From Niveispirillum irakense DSM 11586 (GTDB lineage Bacteria; Pseudomonadota; Alphaproteobacteria; Azospirillales; Azospirillaceae), in assembly GCF_000429645.1 (NCBI RefSeq), contig NZ_KE386936.1, forward strand, positions 42,368 through 93,558: DNA of 51,191 nucleotides. The letters run 5' to 3'. The first letter of the stretch is position 1; each line of letters opens with the position of its first letter. Shown piece after piece: positions 9,419 to 18,492 of this stretch. A model generated the notes under the pieces. That model searched no databases, was not told the DNA's origin, and saw nothing but the letters and a program-made list of their open reading frames with translations. The translations under genes and the position numbers were made by a program.

Positions 9419-10732
9419 ATGGCAAATCCTGTCTGCTGGACCGCGACCTTCGCCATTGTCACCCCGCTTTTTATGGGCGGGGCGCGGCAGGATGAGGGAG
9501 CGATCCGGGCGTCCAGCCTGCGCGGGGCTCTGCGGTTCTGGTGGCGCTTCCTGGCCTGGGCCGATCCGGAGATTGCCAAGGTGGAGGGACAGGTGGAACG
9601 GCTGGCTAAACTGCGCCGCCTCGAAACCTTGCTGTTCGGCCATGCCGGCAGCCGCCGCACCAGCCGACAGGCCGCCCTTTCCATCCGGGTGGAGCCCCGG
9701 CGGACGCCGTTAAAAATATTGAAGAAAGAACAGGTATTGCCCGGTGCGCGCGGGGAACGGGTTGTGGGCCCCGGTGCGCGTTACCTGGGCTATGGGTTGA
9801 TGGGGGCGTTTGGGCCAACGGCGGGTATCCTGACCCGTCCCTGCATTCTACCCGACCAGGGTTTCAAGGTGCAGTTTCGGTTGACCATGCCGGGTGATCT
9901 TGATCCACCAAGGCAAGGCCAAAAGCGGGAAGAACAACCGTTATACAATAAAGACGATTTCGCGCTGGCGAGGGACCTGTTCGACCGCGCGCTGCGCCTG
10001 TTCGGGCTGGTTGGTGGATTGGGCAGCCGGGCGCGGCGCGGCTGGGGCAGTATCGCTCTGCACGCGCTGGAGGGCTATGGCGCAACCTTCACCCGGCCCG
10101 ACACGGTGGAGACCTATGTCAGTGAGGTTCAGAAGCTGCTGAAGGCGTCGTCCGCCGCGACAGACCCTTTGCCCCCCTTCACCGCCCTTGGCCGCGATAG
10201 CAGGGTTGAAGTGCTGGTGACGGATGCGGTTGAGGCCATTGCCGCCCTGGATGAGTTGGGCCAGGGCATGCAGCGTTATCGGGCCTGGGGACATAAGGGC
10301 AAGGTGAATAACCGAGACAGCGAGAAGAATTTCCAGAAAGACCATGATTGGTCAAAGGACCCGTTTGGCAACACCTATCGCAACTTTGTGCCCGAACGCG
10401 CGGTTTTTGGTCTTCCGCAGAATTATGGTCAGAATTTTGGCATCTCCCCACCGGCGGACCGCAGTGACCGCCGCGCCAGCCCCTTGTTCCTGCATGCGCA
10501 TCGGTTGGCCAGTGATTGGGCTATCGGGGTGGCGTTGTTGCTGCCCGCCCGGTTCCTGCCGGGGGAAAAGGAGGGGCAGGGGGATGTTGCGGTGAAACAG
10601 AATGCCCGCAAGGATACCCGCCGATACAGTGCCGATTGGGGTGTCTTGCATCGGCTGCTGGATGGATTCAAACAACCCGACAGCCGTAACCGCGCGCCCT
10701 ATTTCCCGAACAAAACCAAGGTCTGGTCATGA
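9419..10732 (+). CDS. cmr1: Type III-B RAMP protein Cmr1
   Basis: A 437-residue Cmr1, a Cas7-like subunit at the head of the Cmr complex near the crRNA 3' end. The N-terminus shows the diagnostic RAMP pattern: strand 'TATFAIVTPLFMGGA' followed by 'IRASSLRGALRFWWRFL' (residues about 30-46). The latter is the conserved 'R-x-SSLRGxLRFWWR' helix. A 'GSRARRGWGS' glycine/arginine loop near residue 200 is also typical. It is the first gene of the operon and overlaps cmr2 by 4 bases (ATGA). The ribosome-binding site is weak (GGA about 12 bases upstream). No internal disruption. Confidence 0.92.
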   Translation: MANPVCWTATFAIVTPLFMGGARQDEGAIRASSLRGALRFWWRFLAWADPEIAKVEGQVERLAKLRRLETLLFGHAGSRRTSRQAALSIRVEPRRTPLKILKKEQVLPGARGERVVGPGARYLGYGLMGAFGPTAGILTRPCILPDQGFKVQFRLTMPGDLDPPRQGQKREEQPLYNKDDFALARDLFDRALRLFGLVGGLGSRARRGWGSIALHALEGYGATFTRPDTVETYVSEVQKLLKASSAATDPLPPFTALGRDSRVEVLVTDAVEAIAALDELGQGMQRYRAWGHKGKVNNRDSEKNFQKDHDWSKDPFGNTYRNFVPERAVFGLPQNYGQNFGISPPADRSDRRASPLFLHAHRLASDWAIGVALLLPARFLPGEKEGQGDVAVKQNARKDTRRYSADWGVLHRLLDGFKQPDSRNRAPYFPNKTKVWS

Positions 10733-12828
10733 CGGACGCCACCATTCTTCACGTTAAAATCGGCCCGGTTCAGACCTTTATCCGTCAGGCCCGGCGCACG
10801 CGCGACCTGTGGGCGGGGTCGTTTCTGCTGTCCTGGTTGTCCGGTAAGGCTATGGTGGTGGCGGCTGCGGGCGATGAGGAGAAAATTGAATCGCCCTCGT
10901 TGGCGGGGGACGCGATGTGGGCCGCCCTGACCGATAAGACCGCCGACGGGTCACTGGCGGCGGGCCCGACCGTCGCCACCCTGCCCAACCATTTCAGTGT
11001 CGACGTCCAGGGCCGGGATGGTGGGCAGGTTGGCAATGACGTATCAGATACCGTGGCCAAGGCGTGGAAAGCACTGGCGGATGCTGTCTGGAAGACGTTT
11101 CTAGAAGGCGTTGGTAGTGGAGAGAATACCCGCGTTATCTGGGATCGGCAGATCAATCATTTCTGGCAGGTTAGCTGGTCAGTGGGTGACGGTGCTGTGT
11201 TTGCCGGGCGGGGAAGCTGGCGGTTTCCAAAGGCTGGCCGGGCGGATGAAGGCGGCGACCATTGCAGCATCATGGGCGATTATCAGGAATTGTCCGGGTA
11301 TGTGCGGGCGAAGGGTGGCGGCAAGGAACAGGATGCTTTCTGGGATGATGTGCGGGCCAGCATCAGCCATGTAATCTACAAAAAGGACCAAGCAAACGGC
11401 TCGCTGGAACTCGGCCGCAGCGAGCGTTTGTGCGCCATCGCCCTGGTCAAACGCCTGTTTCCGCTGTTGCCGTTGAAAACCTTACAAGACATCATTGGCT
11501 GGATACCTGTTGAGGGTGAGCGGATAAATGAAGGAACCGCTCGCAAGTGGCTGCGCAAATATCCGTCCACCGCCCACATGGCGGCCCGGCCCTGGCTGTT
11601 GAAAAGCAAGGAGCATCTGCCGGGCGGGAAGGCGGCTTTGGATGACTATCTGCATTTTGTGAAGGAGATGGCCAAAGGTCCTATCTCGGCACGAAGCGAG
11701 TTTCCTATTCCTGACCTGGACTTGCAGGAAGAATACAATAAAGCGGACGGGCAAGAGATCGTCAGGCTGCTGATCAAATCGGAAAGCGACAATCGCCAAC
11801 GTAATTTGCGCCCTCAAGATATTGACGAGTTTCTTGACCTGGACGGTACCTTGTTTTTCGAGGACGGCATTGCCCGCCGTAGGGCCGAAATACAGGCCAA
11901 TCGGGATCGTGATCCGGCTGGTAGCAGGCCAATACCGGAGCAGGAGCGTGAGGCTGTCAAAGCTTTGCAAGAAGAACTGGCCAAACTTCAGAAGGCTACG
12001 GCCCCGGATGGCGGGCGGCGTCAGCGCAAGATGGTCAAGGCCTCTCCCTTCTATGCCCTGCTGCGGATGGATGGCGACAATATCGGGAAAGAGCTGCAAG
12101 CGGGCAGGGGTAAGCAGGTTAGCGCAGCGCTGACCCTGTTCACCGCCGATGCGGGCGATATCCTGTCACAGCATTATGGCCTGCCCATTTATGTCGGTGG
12201 CGATGATGTGCTGGCCCTGCTGCCCCTGCATCGGGCGTTGCTGGCAGCGGAAGAGCTGCGCCGGGTTTTTGTGAAACATATGCGCAGCCAGGACTGCCAA
12301 GAACCAACTCTGTCCGCCGGTATGGTCTTCGCCCATTACACCACGCCCCTGGGCACGGTGCTGGACCTGTCCAAGGAATTGCTGGAGGTCGAGGCCAAGG
12401 CCAATCATGGCCGCAACAGCTTGGCGCTGGCCCTGTTGAAAAGTTCGGGGGAAGCGGCGCGGTTCGTGACGAAATGGTGCCGCGACTGTAATCCCGTTGT
12501 GCCCATGCTGACCGACCTGACGGTGGCCTTTGCGCAGGATGATGAGCGCTCCTCCTCCCTGATCCATAATCTGCAAAGCCGGTTAGCCGACCTGTTCCGT
12601 GATGGGACAGATGGGCGGCTGGGGGGGGATGACCTGATTTCCCTACTGCTGGCGGAACGGATGCGGGGCAAGGATAAGGCGGATCGGGAGCGGGCCAGGG
12701 CCGAGATGGAACAGTTGGCCGCCCTGTGCCGAACGAAAGATGGGGCCTTCCGGTTGGATGCGGCGCTGATTGCCAAATTCCTGGCCGATAATGGCGGGTG
12801 GTACGGATTGCCGGGGATGAAGCCATGA
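10729..12828 (+). CDS. cmr2: Cas10/Cmr2 without HD domain, cyclase intact
   Basis: A 699-residue Cas10 of the Cmr2 type, the large subunit of the type III-B complex. It opens directly with 'HVKIGPVQTFIRQARRTRDLW', the Cmr2 palm-1 start, so the N-terminal HD nuclease present in longer Cmr2 proteins is missing. The catalytic palm has 'DGDNIG' at residues 448-453 and 'GGDD' at 490-493, so cyclic-oligoadenylate synthesis should be possible. A charged region about residues 380-430 lies between the palms. The N-terminal residues and length (usual full form about 850) support true absence of HD rather than a wrong start, because the start overlaps cmr1. Output is therefore expected through a CARF effector, presumably the divergent membrane protein. 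Confidence 0.93.
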   Translation: MTDATILHVKIGPVQTFIRQARRTRDLWAGSFLLSWLSGKAMVVAAAGDEEKIESPSLAGDAMWAALTDKTADGSLAAGPTVATLPNHFSVDVQGRDGGQVGNDVSDTVAKAWKALADAVWKTFLEGVGSGENTRVIWDRQINHFWQVSWSVGDGAVFAGRGSWRFPKAGRADEGGDHCSIMGDYQELSGYVRAKGGGKEQDAFWDDVRASISHVIYKKDQANGSLELGRSERLCAIALVKRLFPLLPLKTLQDIIGWIPVEGERINEGTARKWLRKYPSTAHMAARPWLLKSKEHLPGGKAALDDYLHFVKEMAKGPISARSEFPIPDLDLQEEYNKADGQEIVRLLIKSESDNRQRNLRPQDIDEFLDLDGTLFFEDGIARRRAEIQANRDRDPAGSRPIPEQEREAVKALQEELAKLQKATAPDGGRRQRKMVKASPFYALLRMDGDNIGKELQAGRGKQVSAALTLFTADAGDILSQHYGLPIYVGGDDVLALLPLHRALLAAEELRRVFVKHMRSQDCQEPTLSAGMVFAHYTTPLGTVLDLSKELLEVEAKANHGRNSLALALLKSSGEAARFVTKWCRDCNPVVPMLTDLTVAFAQDDERSSSLIHNLQSRLADLFRDGTDGRLGGDDLISLLLAERMRGKDKADRERARAEMEQLAALCRTKDGAFRLDAALIAKFLADNGGWYGLPGMKP

Positions 12829-13964
12829 TGGCCAACGGTTTTTATGTGGTGCAGCCGCAGGACAGCCTGTTTTTCCGCGATGGCCGCCCTTATGAACAGG
12901 CCGATGATGGTCTGGCGGCAGCGGCCAGCCTGTTCCCCCCACACCCCACCACCCTGACCGGTGCCCTGCGAGTGGCCCTCGCCATGGGCAATGGCTGGGA
13001 GGGGAGTGAGGGGTGGCCAAAGGACATTCTGGGGGATGGTCAGGACCTGTCAAAGGGGACAGTGCGGTTCGGGGCACTCCTATTGATGCGACAGGTGGGG
13101 GAAAAATGGCAACCGCTGTACCCGGCTCCCCGTAATCTGTTGGTGCGTAAAGCCAGCAACGGTTTGGCATTCGCAACTCTCAGCCCGCACCGCACACCGG
13201 CCTTAACCGACCTTGGGCTACTGCATCCAATGCTGCCGCCCAAGGGCTGGGAGAATGCAAAGGATGCGCGGCCCGCCCACGATTGGTGGCTGACGGCAGA
13301 TGGTTTGGCCAAGGTTCTGGCGGGCGAGCAGCTTGGCGATGATTTCGCCAAAACCCACGTCGTTCATTCTTCGCAGTTGTGGGAGAAGGAACCGCGCATC
13401 GGCCTGGAAATGTCGGCGGAAAGCCGCACGGCGGTGCGGGGGCGGCTATATGCCCCCACGCATGTGCGCTTGCGCGACAATGTTGGTCTGGGGATCGCGG
13501 TTTCCGACCTGCCTGATCGCTGGAAAAAGCCTGCTTCCATCGTGCCCTTGGGTGGGGAGCATCGCTTTGCCCATCTGGAACCGGCTGGAGAGGCTCCAAA
13601 GGTTCCAGAACTGGGAAAAATCAACCACGATAGTGAAGGCAATCAACTGGTCAGCATCACCCTGTTGTCACCGGCACGGGTGGACACAGAATGGCTGAAG
13701 CCCGGCCCACTGTTCGACGGCAAGGCCGAAATCCTGTCGGCCTGTTTGGGTGATGTTCTGCCCATTGGCGGTTGGGATAGTCGGCCCGGCCCAAATCGGG
13801 GGCCGGTGCCATTGCGGGCATTTCTGCCGGCGGGCAGTTGCTGGTTCCTGCGCATGCCGCCGGACGTGCGAGAAAAATTGCCGTCGTTCCTGGGTGATGC
13901 GGCGGATAACGCGCATGGGTTCGGGCATTACGCCCTGGGTACGTTTCAATTTTCTGGTGAATGA
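12825..13964 (+). CDS. cmr3: Type III-B protein Cmr3 (Cas5-like)
   Basis: A 379-residue Cmr3, the Cas5-like subunit that holds the crRNA 5' handle beside Cas10. The N-terminus 'QPQDSLFFRDGRPY' (residues about 9-22) is the family signature. A following 'FPPHPTTLTGALRVAL' is the conserved helix region, and the C-terminus ends with a 'GHYALGTF' type RAMP loop ('HGFGHYALGTFQF'). The start is ATG at 12825, overlapping the cmr2 stop as ATGA with GGGGATGAAG just upstream. ATG at 12828 is the alternative. An extension to 12798 would lie inside cmr2. Confidence 0.92.
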   Translation: MMANGFYVVQPQDSLFFRDGRPYEQADDGLAAAASLFPPHPTTLTGALRVALAMGNGWEGSEGWPKDILGDGQDLSKGTVRFGALLLMRQVGEKWQPLYPAPRNLLVRKASNGLAFATLSPHRTPALTDLGLLHPMLPPKGWENAKDARPAHDWWLTADGLAKVLAGEQLGDDFAKTHVVHSSQLWEKEPRIGLEMSAESRTAVRGRLYAPTHVRLRDNVGLGIAVSDLPDRWKKPASIVPLGGEHRFAHLEPAGEAPKVPELGKINHDSEGNQLVSITLLSPARVDTEWLKPGPLFDGKAEILSACLGDVLPIGGWDSRPGPNRGPVPLRAFLPAGSCWFLRMPPDVREKLPSFLGDAADNAHGFGHYALGTFQFSGE

Positions 13965-13972
13965 GGCTGTAA

Positions 13973-14875
13973 ATGTCGGCATTGGTGCTGGGCCTGTTGG
14001 CCGAAACCCCCATCCATCCCGGCAGCGGCCAGGATGACGGTACGGTCGATCTGCCCGTACAGCGGGAAAAAACCACATCCTATCCCGTGATCCCCGGCAG
14101 TTCGGTCAAGGGGGCCTTGCGCGATTATGTCCGCCAGCAGTTGCAGAAGGACAAAGAACCGGAAGATGACAAAGAAGCCGAAGAAGTAAAGAAGAAGCAC
14201 CAAAAGAAAGTCGACGACTGGTTCGGCAAACCGGAAAATGCCGGTAACATCCTGGTGTCTGACGGTCGCCTGCTGCTGCTGCCGGTGCGCAGTCTGACTG
14301 GGGCCTATCGCTGGCTCACATGTCCGCATCTGATCGAACGGCTGCGCCGTGATTTGCAACGGGCTGGGTTGCCCACCGAGGGGCTTTCGGTGCCCGCATT
14401 GCCGTTGGGCAAGGATACCCCGCCTGTGCTGACGCGCGGGGCAACGGGGGAAAAGCTGTTCCTGGAAGAACGCAGCTTTGAGGTCGCAGGCGCGGTTTCT
14501 GCCGAGCTGGTAGCGGCCATCGGCACCCTGATCGATGATGAGGGGGCCCGCGCCCGGCTGGCCGGGCAGATTGCCGTGGTCGGTGATGATGATTTCGCGT
14601 GGTTCGCCCGCTACGCCTTGAATGTTCAGGCCCGCAACAACCTGGACCCCGACCGTAAAACCTCCAAGAACCTGTGGTATGAGGAGACATTGCCGCCCGA
14701 CAGCCTGTTTTACACGATGCTTGTCCCGCGTGTGAACAAGCCTGGTTCAGATGCCAAATCGGCGGTGGATGGACTTCACGAGATGGTCGGGAAACGCCGC
14801 TATCTGCAAATGGGTGGCAATGAAACCGTGGGCCAGGGCTGGTTCCTGGCAAAGCCGTTGCGCGGGGAGGGGTGA
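13973..14875 (+). CDS. cmr4: Type III-B backbone protein Cmr4 (Cas7-like)
   Basis: A 300-residue Cmr4, the repeating Cas7-like backbone subunit that in characterised Cmr complexes cuts target RNA at 6-nt intervals using an aspartate in its thumb loop. The N-terminus 'LAETPIHPGSGQ' and 'TTSYPVIPGSSVKGALRDY' (residues about 33-51) are classic Cmr4 motifs. The C-terminus has 'YLQMGGNETVGQGWF', the conserved glycine loop. A lysine/glutamate-rich insert lies at residues about 58-80. A GAGG ribosome-binding site sits 7 bases before the ATG. It is 8 bases downstream of cmr3 and 3 bases before cmr5. Confidence 0.93.
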   Translation: MSALVLGLLAETPIHPGSGQDDGTVDLPVQREKTTSYPVIPGSSVKGALRDYVRQQLQKDKEPEDDKEAEEVKKKHQKKVDDWFGKPENAGNILVSDGRLLLLPVRSLTGAYRWLTCPHLIERLRRDLQRAGLPTEGLSVPALPLGKDTPPVLTRGATGEKLFLEERSFEVAGAVSAELVAAIGTLIDDEGARARLAGQIAVVGDDDFAWFARYALNVQARNNLDPDRKTSKNLWYEETLPPDSLFYTMLVPRVNKPGSDAKSAVDGLHEMVGKRRYLQMGGNETVGQGWFLAKPLRGEG

Positions 14876-14878
14876 ACC

Positions 14879-15346
14879 ATGACCAATGGTCCCGATCTGG
14901 CGCAACGTCGCGCGAAACATGCCTTGGGCGCGGTGACGGCGTATCGTGATGCCAAGTACCGCGATGACGAGGAAAGGAAGAAGAGCCACTCAGCGTATGC
15001 CAGCTATATCAAGTCTGCTCCAGCCGCGATCGTCATGAATGGGCTGGGCCAAATGCTGGCAAGTGAATTGGCCCAAGGCGGCAAGGACTCGGCCAAGGGG
15101 CAAGGGGGAGTTAAACCTCATGCACACCGGCAGATTTTCCTGCACCTGCAGGATTGGTTGTGTGGGGACGATCCGGAGGCGGTGTTCCGTTCTGCAAAGG
15201 GCGATAACACCCGCCTGTTGACGCAGCTCTATGGTGCCAACCAACCAGAATATCTGCGCGCCCAGGCCGAGGCGCTGCTTTACTTGGGTTGGTTGAAGAA
15301 ATTCGCCGGAGCCCTGTTGGCAGATGATGCGGGGGACCGGCCATGA
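14879..15346 (+). CDS. cmr5: Type III-B small subunit Cmr5
   Basis: A 155-residue, mostly helical Cmr5 (Cas11 type), which forms the inner belly filament of the Cmr complex along the target RNA. The N-terminal 'LAQRRAKHAL' helix, 'YASYIKSAPAAIVMNGLGQ' (residues about 41-59) and the closing 'LRAQAEALLYLGWLKKFA' are characteristic of the family. It has a GAGGGG-type ribosome-binding site, starts 3 bases after cmr4, and overlaps cmr6 by 4 bases. Confidence 0.92.
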   Translation: MTNGPDLAQRRAKHALGAVTAYRDAKYRDDEERKKSHSAYASYIKSAPAAIVMNGLGQMLASELAQGGKDSAKGQGGVKPHAHRQIFLHLQDWLCGDDPEAVFRSAKGDNTRLLTQLYGANQPEYLRAQAEALLYLGWLKKFAGALLADDAGDRP

Positions 15347-16476
15347 GCGCACGGCAGGCCCCGCTTTACCAAGGTGCCATGGCAACGGCGGCACAGCATT
15401 TCACGCCTACCGGGAACAAAGACAGACCCATCTGGGCCGGCAACACCGGTCTCTGGTACGATAAATTCTGTGACCGTTGGGACTCTGGCTTTGGCGACAT
15501 CAGCGCCATCAGCAAGACGGAGGAAAACCCAAAGCTGCAATGGGTCGACAGCGTGATCTTTCCACGTCGGGCCGATGGTGTGCCGGATCGTACAGAGCCC
15601 GCCGTCCGCGCGGGTGATCCCGATCTTTTGGTCGAAACCGCGAAACGGCGGGAGGCCTTGGCCAGGGCCCAGGGTGGGCTGTGCCTGGAATTCATTCTGG
15701 AAACCCGGCTGTTGACTGGCACGGGCCGCCCGCATCCCGTGGAAAATGGCATCGCCTGGCACCCCACCCTGGGCGTGCCTTTCCTGGCGGGCAGCGGTGT
15801 GAAGGGCGTGCTGCGCAGTTGGGCCCGGCAAGCGGCGGATGCCACCCCCGACCTGATTGACACCCTGTTTGGCCCGCCCTCGGATGAAAAACTGCATGTC
15901 GGCGCCTTGCAGGTGCTGGATGCACTGCCGGTGGAACCGGTGTTACTTGCCGCCGAGATCATCACCCCGCATACCGGCCCCTGGAATCAGGTAGAGCCGG
16001 ACGCAAAGCGGGTGCAAAACCTGGACGATGCACCCGCCGACTGGCACAGCCCGGTGCCGGTGCCCCTGCTGGCCGTGGAGTCCGATATTCGGTTTCAATT
16101 CATCCTGCTGCCTGGAACGGGGCCTGTCCCGAAAGGGGGTTGGGAAGCGACCCTGGCCCGGTGTCAACAATGGCTGACCGATGCCCTGCACGACCTGGGT
16201 GCCGGGGCCAAGACCTCCAGTGGTTATGGCCGCTTCCGCGCGGTGGGTGCGCCCGGCCCGACTGATCCCGATATCAGCCTGCCCAGGGGTGTACGCCCCA
16301 GCGGCAAGCCAGCCACTGCCGGTCAGGCCGCAACCACCACTGCCCTGCCCCGCCACGGAACGGTTGATGGCGAAGCCGTTGAAATCCTGCGCCGCGAAGG
16401 CAGCCATTATGTCGTGAAGTTCATCGACAGCGGCGACATTGAGCGGGTACGGATCGAAGAGGTAAATTTCAAATGA
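15343..16476 (+). CDS. cmr6: Type III-B protein Cmr6 with C-terminal extension
   Basis: A 377-residue Cmr6, a Cas7-like end subunit of the Cmr complex. The core RAMP signature is present. 'TRLLTGTGRPHPVENGIAWHP' lies around residues 124-144, followed by 'PFLAGSGVKGVLRSWAR', and near residue 285 comes 'DLGAGAKTSSGYGRF'. After that comes a proline/alanine-rich linker and about 45 further residues (332-377) rich in beta-prone patterns ('VEILRREGSHYVVKF'). These look like a small SH3/KOW-like or OB-like add-on beyond the usual Cmr6 end. It is the last gene of the operon; ATGA overlap with cmr5. A terminator-like hairpin follows 54 bases on. Confidence 0.92.
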   Translation: MSARQAPLYQGAMATAAQHFTPTGNKDRPIWAGNTGLWYDKFCDRWDSGFGDISAISKTEENPKLQWVDSVIFPRRADGVPDRTEPAVRAGDPDLLVETAKRREALARAQGGLCLEFILETRLLTGTGRPHPVENGIAWHPTLGVPFLAGSGVKGVLRSWARQAADATPDLIDTLFGPPSDEKLHVGALQVLDALPVEPVLLAAEIITPHTGPWNQVEPDAKRVQNLDDAPADWHSPVPVPLLAVESDIRFQFILLPGTGPVPKGGWEATLARCQQWLTDALHDLGAGAKTSSGYGRFRAVGAPGPTDPDISLPRGVRPSGKPATAGQAATTTALPRHGTVDGEAVEILRREGSHYVVKFIDSGDIERVRIEEVNFK

Positions 16477-16530
16477 CCAACTGGTCCCTGACAAAACTCT
16501 TTATGGCAACGGTCCCCATGTTGGATGTCA

Positions 16531-16560
16531 GTGCCTATGCCAGGCACTTGGCATAGGCAC
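16531..16560 (+). terminator. Terminator of the cmr operon
   Basis: A perfect 12-base stem (GTGCCTATGCCA, 16531-16542, with 16549-16560) closes a 6-base loop and is followed by CAGCTTCCCTTTT. It lies 54 bases past the cmr6 stop. In the remaining stretch up to the next gene end (16561-16812) I see no gene, RNA or repeat. Confidence 0.6.
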
Positions 16561-16812
16561 CAGCTTCCCTTTTAATCTACAAAATCTGATCCAGACGCGT
16601 TGTTTCGCCAGACAGCGTTAGTCCACGCCGCATGCCGCCGTCTGCCAGCAAAATATTCAGTGTGTTGAAATTCGAGCGGCATCTCTCACCTCTCATCAAG
16701 GTTCATCTCCCGTCGCCGCTTCACCCGCTTCGCGATGAATTTGGCGAAGGGGCCGATCTGCCCTTCCACTGACCGAGCCGGGAACACCTGATCGGCAGCC
16801 CACAGTTCCGTA

Positions 16813-18492
16813 TTATTCCAGGATGCCGTGCGCCGGATCATGCCGCAGCCTGTCCAGGGTTCGGGCCATGGCCTGGATGGTGTCCCGCCGGTCACCGGAT
16901 ACCGGCTCCGGAAAGGGGCGCATGCTGGCGAACCAGGGGCGAACCGGACTGCCCAGACAGGTGAAATCAATCCGGGGAGAAAGTCGCCAGACCGCAACGC
17001 CCAGGGCGGCAGCGAATTCGCCGATGGCGGTTGGCACAGTTATGACCAGGTCGAGCGTGTCCAGCAGGGCCGCCACGGATTCCAGATCATCTTTCAGGTC
17101 CAGATCGGACCAGCGATGCAGGCGAATGCCGAACATATCCTCTGCCTCCGCACTCTCCTCGGCGACATCATCATATTGCAGGGGCACGATATGCAGGCCC
17201 GGCAGGGTGAGCAGCGGCTTCCAGTCCACAAGATCGGTGTAAAGGTGACGGCGGCCTTCCAGGCGCAGGCCGCTGCGCCAGCACAGCCCCACCTTCAGGC
17301 CAGGGCCAAGTGCTGCGACACGCTGGCCCCACACTGCCTTCAGATCAGCACGCGCGGACAGGAAGCCGCCGGTTGCCCCGAACCGGTCAATCCCTGGCCG
17401 CAGCAGGCCGGGCAGGGAGCCGGCTGCCACCTGCACGATGCCGTCTTCCCCTGGCGCTGGCCTTGTGTCGCCAACCTGCGCATCGGGAAAGGCCCGGCTG
17501 AACAGGCTGGTCAGCCGGGGATCACACTGGATGCGTACCGGCGACCGGGAAGGGGACGGGGAAGGGGAGGGGGAGGGGGGGGCCAAGAGCGCATCACCCT
17601 TTGCCAGGGCGATGGCATCGGCGTAGCAGGAGGCGAACATCAGCTCGTCCCCCAGGCCCTGTTCGCGCCAGATCAGCAATTGCCGACCCGCCAGGGGCTC
17701 GCCCTGCCAGCGGGGGAGGGGTGGGAGCGCGGGAAACCGTGCCGGTTCCGCCTGGAAACGCGCCTCATACGCGGCCCAGCCGGACAATAATGCCCCTTGT
17801 GTCAGGTCCAGCATGGATTTGCAGAACAGCATGCGGGGCGTGGGGCGGCGGGTCAGGCTGTCATCAATCAGCCGCGCCGCCTCAGCCATATGGCCCTGTG
17901 CTTGTAAGGCACCGGTCAGGCTGTAGAGCGCATCCGGCTGGTCGGGCTGCAGGGCCAGGGCCTGCCGGCTGGCCGTCACCGCACCTGGAAAATCATGCCG
18001 CGCCAGACGGACGGCGGCGAGATTGACATGGGCGTTGACCTGCCGGGGGTTTTGCTCCAACGCCAGGATCAGTTCGGTTTCGGCTTCATCCAGCCGTTCC
18101 AGCGCCCGTAAGACAGCCGCCAGATTGGCGCGCAGGGCCGCATCTGCCGGCGCGAATTGAAGCCCCCAGCGGAAGGCCCGCTCTGCCGCCTGCAAATGCC
18201 CTAGCAATTTCAGGCAAATGCCCCAGCCGTTCAGCAAGGTGGCATCCGGCGGCAACCGGTCCACGGCGTCGGCATAAACAGTTTCCGCTTCCTCCACGCG
18301 CCCGCTTTTCAGCAGGATCAGTGCCAGCCGGGGCAGCCAGCCGGCATCGGCAGGTGCTGCCGCGATGCCGGCCTGGCAGATTTTCCAGGCATCGGCCAAT
18401 CGTCCTTCCCGCGTTAATTGATCGGCCTGCTGGTGCGGGGTGATCCGGGCGGGCAATGGTGCCTGTCGGCGCGGAAGCGGCCGATGCTTCAT
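16813..18492 (-). CDS. TPR protein with heptosyltransferase-like domain
   Basis: A 559-residue protein. Residues about 20-250 are tetratricopeptide repeats ('AAERAFRWGLQFAPADAALRANL'-type units at 34-residue spacing). The C-terminal half has the pattern of GT9-like/flagellin-modification proteins: 'GLCWRSG' (about 400), 'HIVPLQYDD', 'LDLVITVPTA' and 'PWFASMRPF'. The likely role is sugar transfer to flagellin, judged by position next to the fliC locus. A Pro-Ser low-complexity run sits between the halves. The ATG at 18492 has GAGGG 7 bases upstream; a frame opening 180 bases earlier lacks both a ribosome-binding site and family-like sequence. An alternative is a TPR protein of unrelated polysaccharide function. 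Confidence 0.65.
   Translation of the reverse strand: MKHRPLPRRQAPLPARITPHQQADQLTREGRLADAWKICQAGIAAAPADAGWLPRLALILLKSGRVEEAETVYADAVDRLPPDATLLNGWGICLKLLGHLQAAERAFRWGLQFAPADAALRANLAAVLRALERLDEAETELILALEQNPRQVNAHVNLAAVRLARHDFPGAVTASRQALALQPDQPDALYSLTGALQAQGHMAEAARLIDDSLTRRPTPRMLFCKSMLDLTQGALLSGWAAYEARFQAEPARFPALPPLPRWQGEPLAGRQLLIWREQGLGDELMFASCYADAIALAKGDALLAPPSPSPSPSPSRSPVRIQCDPRLTSLFSRAFPDAQVGDTRPAPGEDGIVQVAAGSLPGLLRPGIDRFGATGGFLSARADLKAVWGQRVAALGPGLKVGLCWRSGLRLEGRRHLYTDLVDWKPLLTLPGLHIVPLQYDDVAEESAEAEDMFGIRLHRWSDLDLKDDLESVAALLDTLDLVITVPTAIGEFAAALGVAVWRLSPRIDFTCLGSPVRPWFASMRPFPEPVSGDRRDTIQAMARTLDRLRHDPAHGILE

Noticed and set aside
16686-16812. A frame past the TPR gene end that might be its frameshifted tail
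   Set aside because: No family-specific motif in it and the in-frame stop is normal; no evidence of a frameshift.
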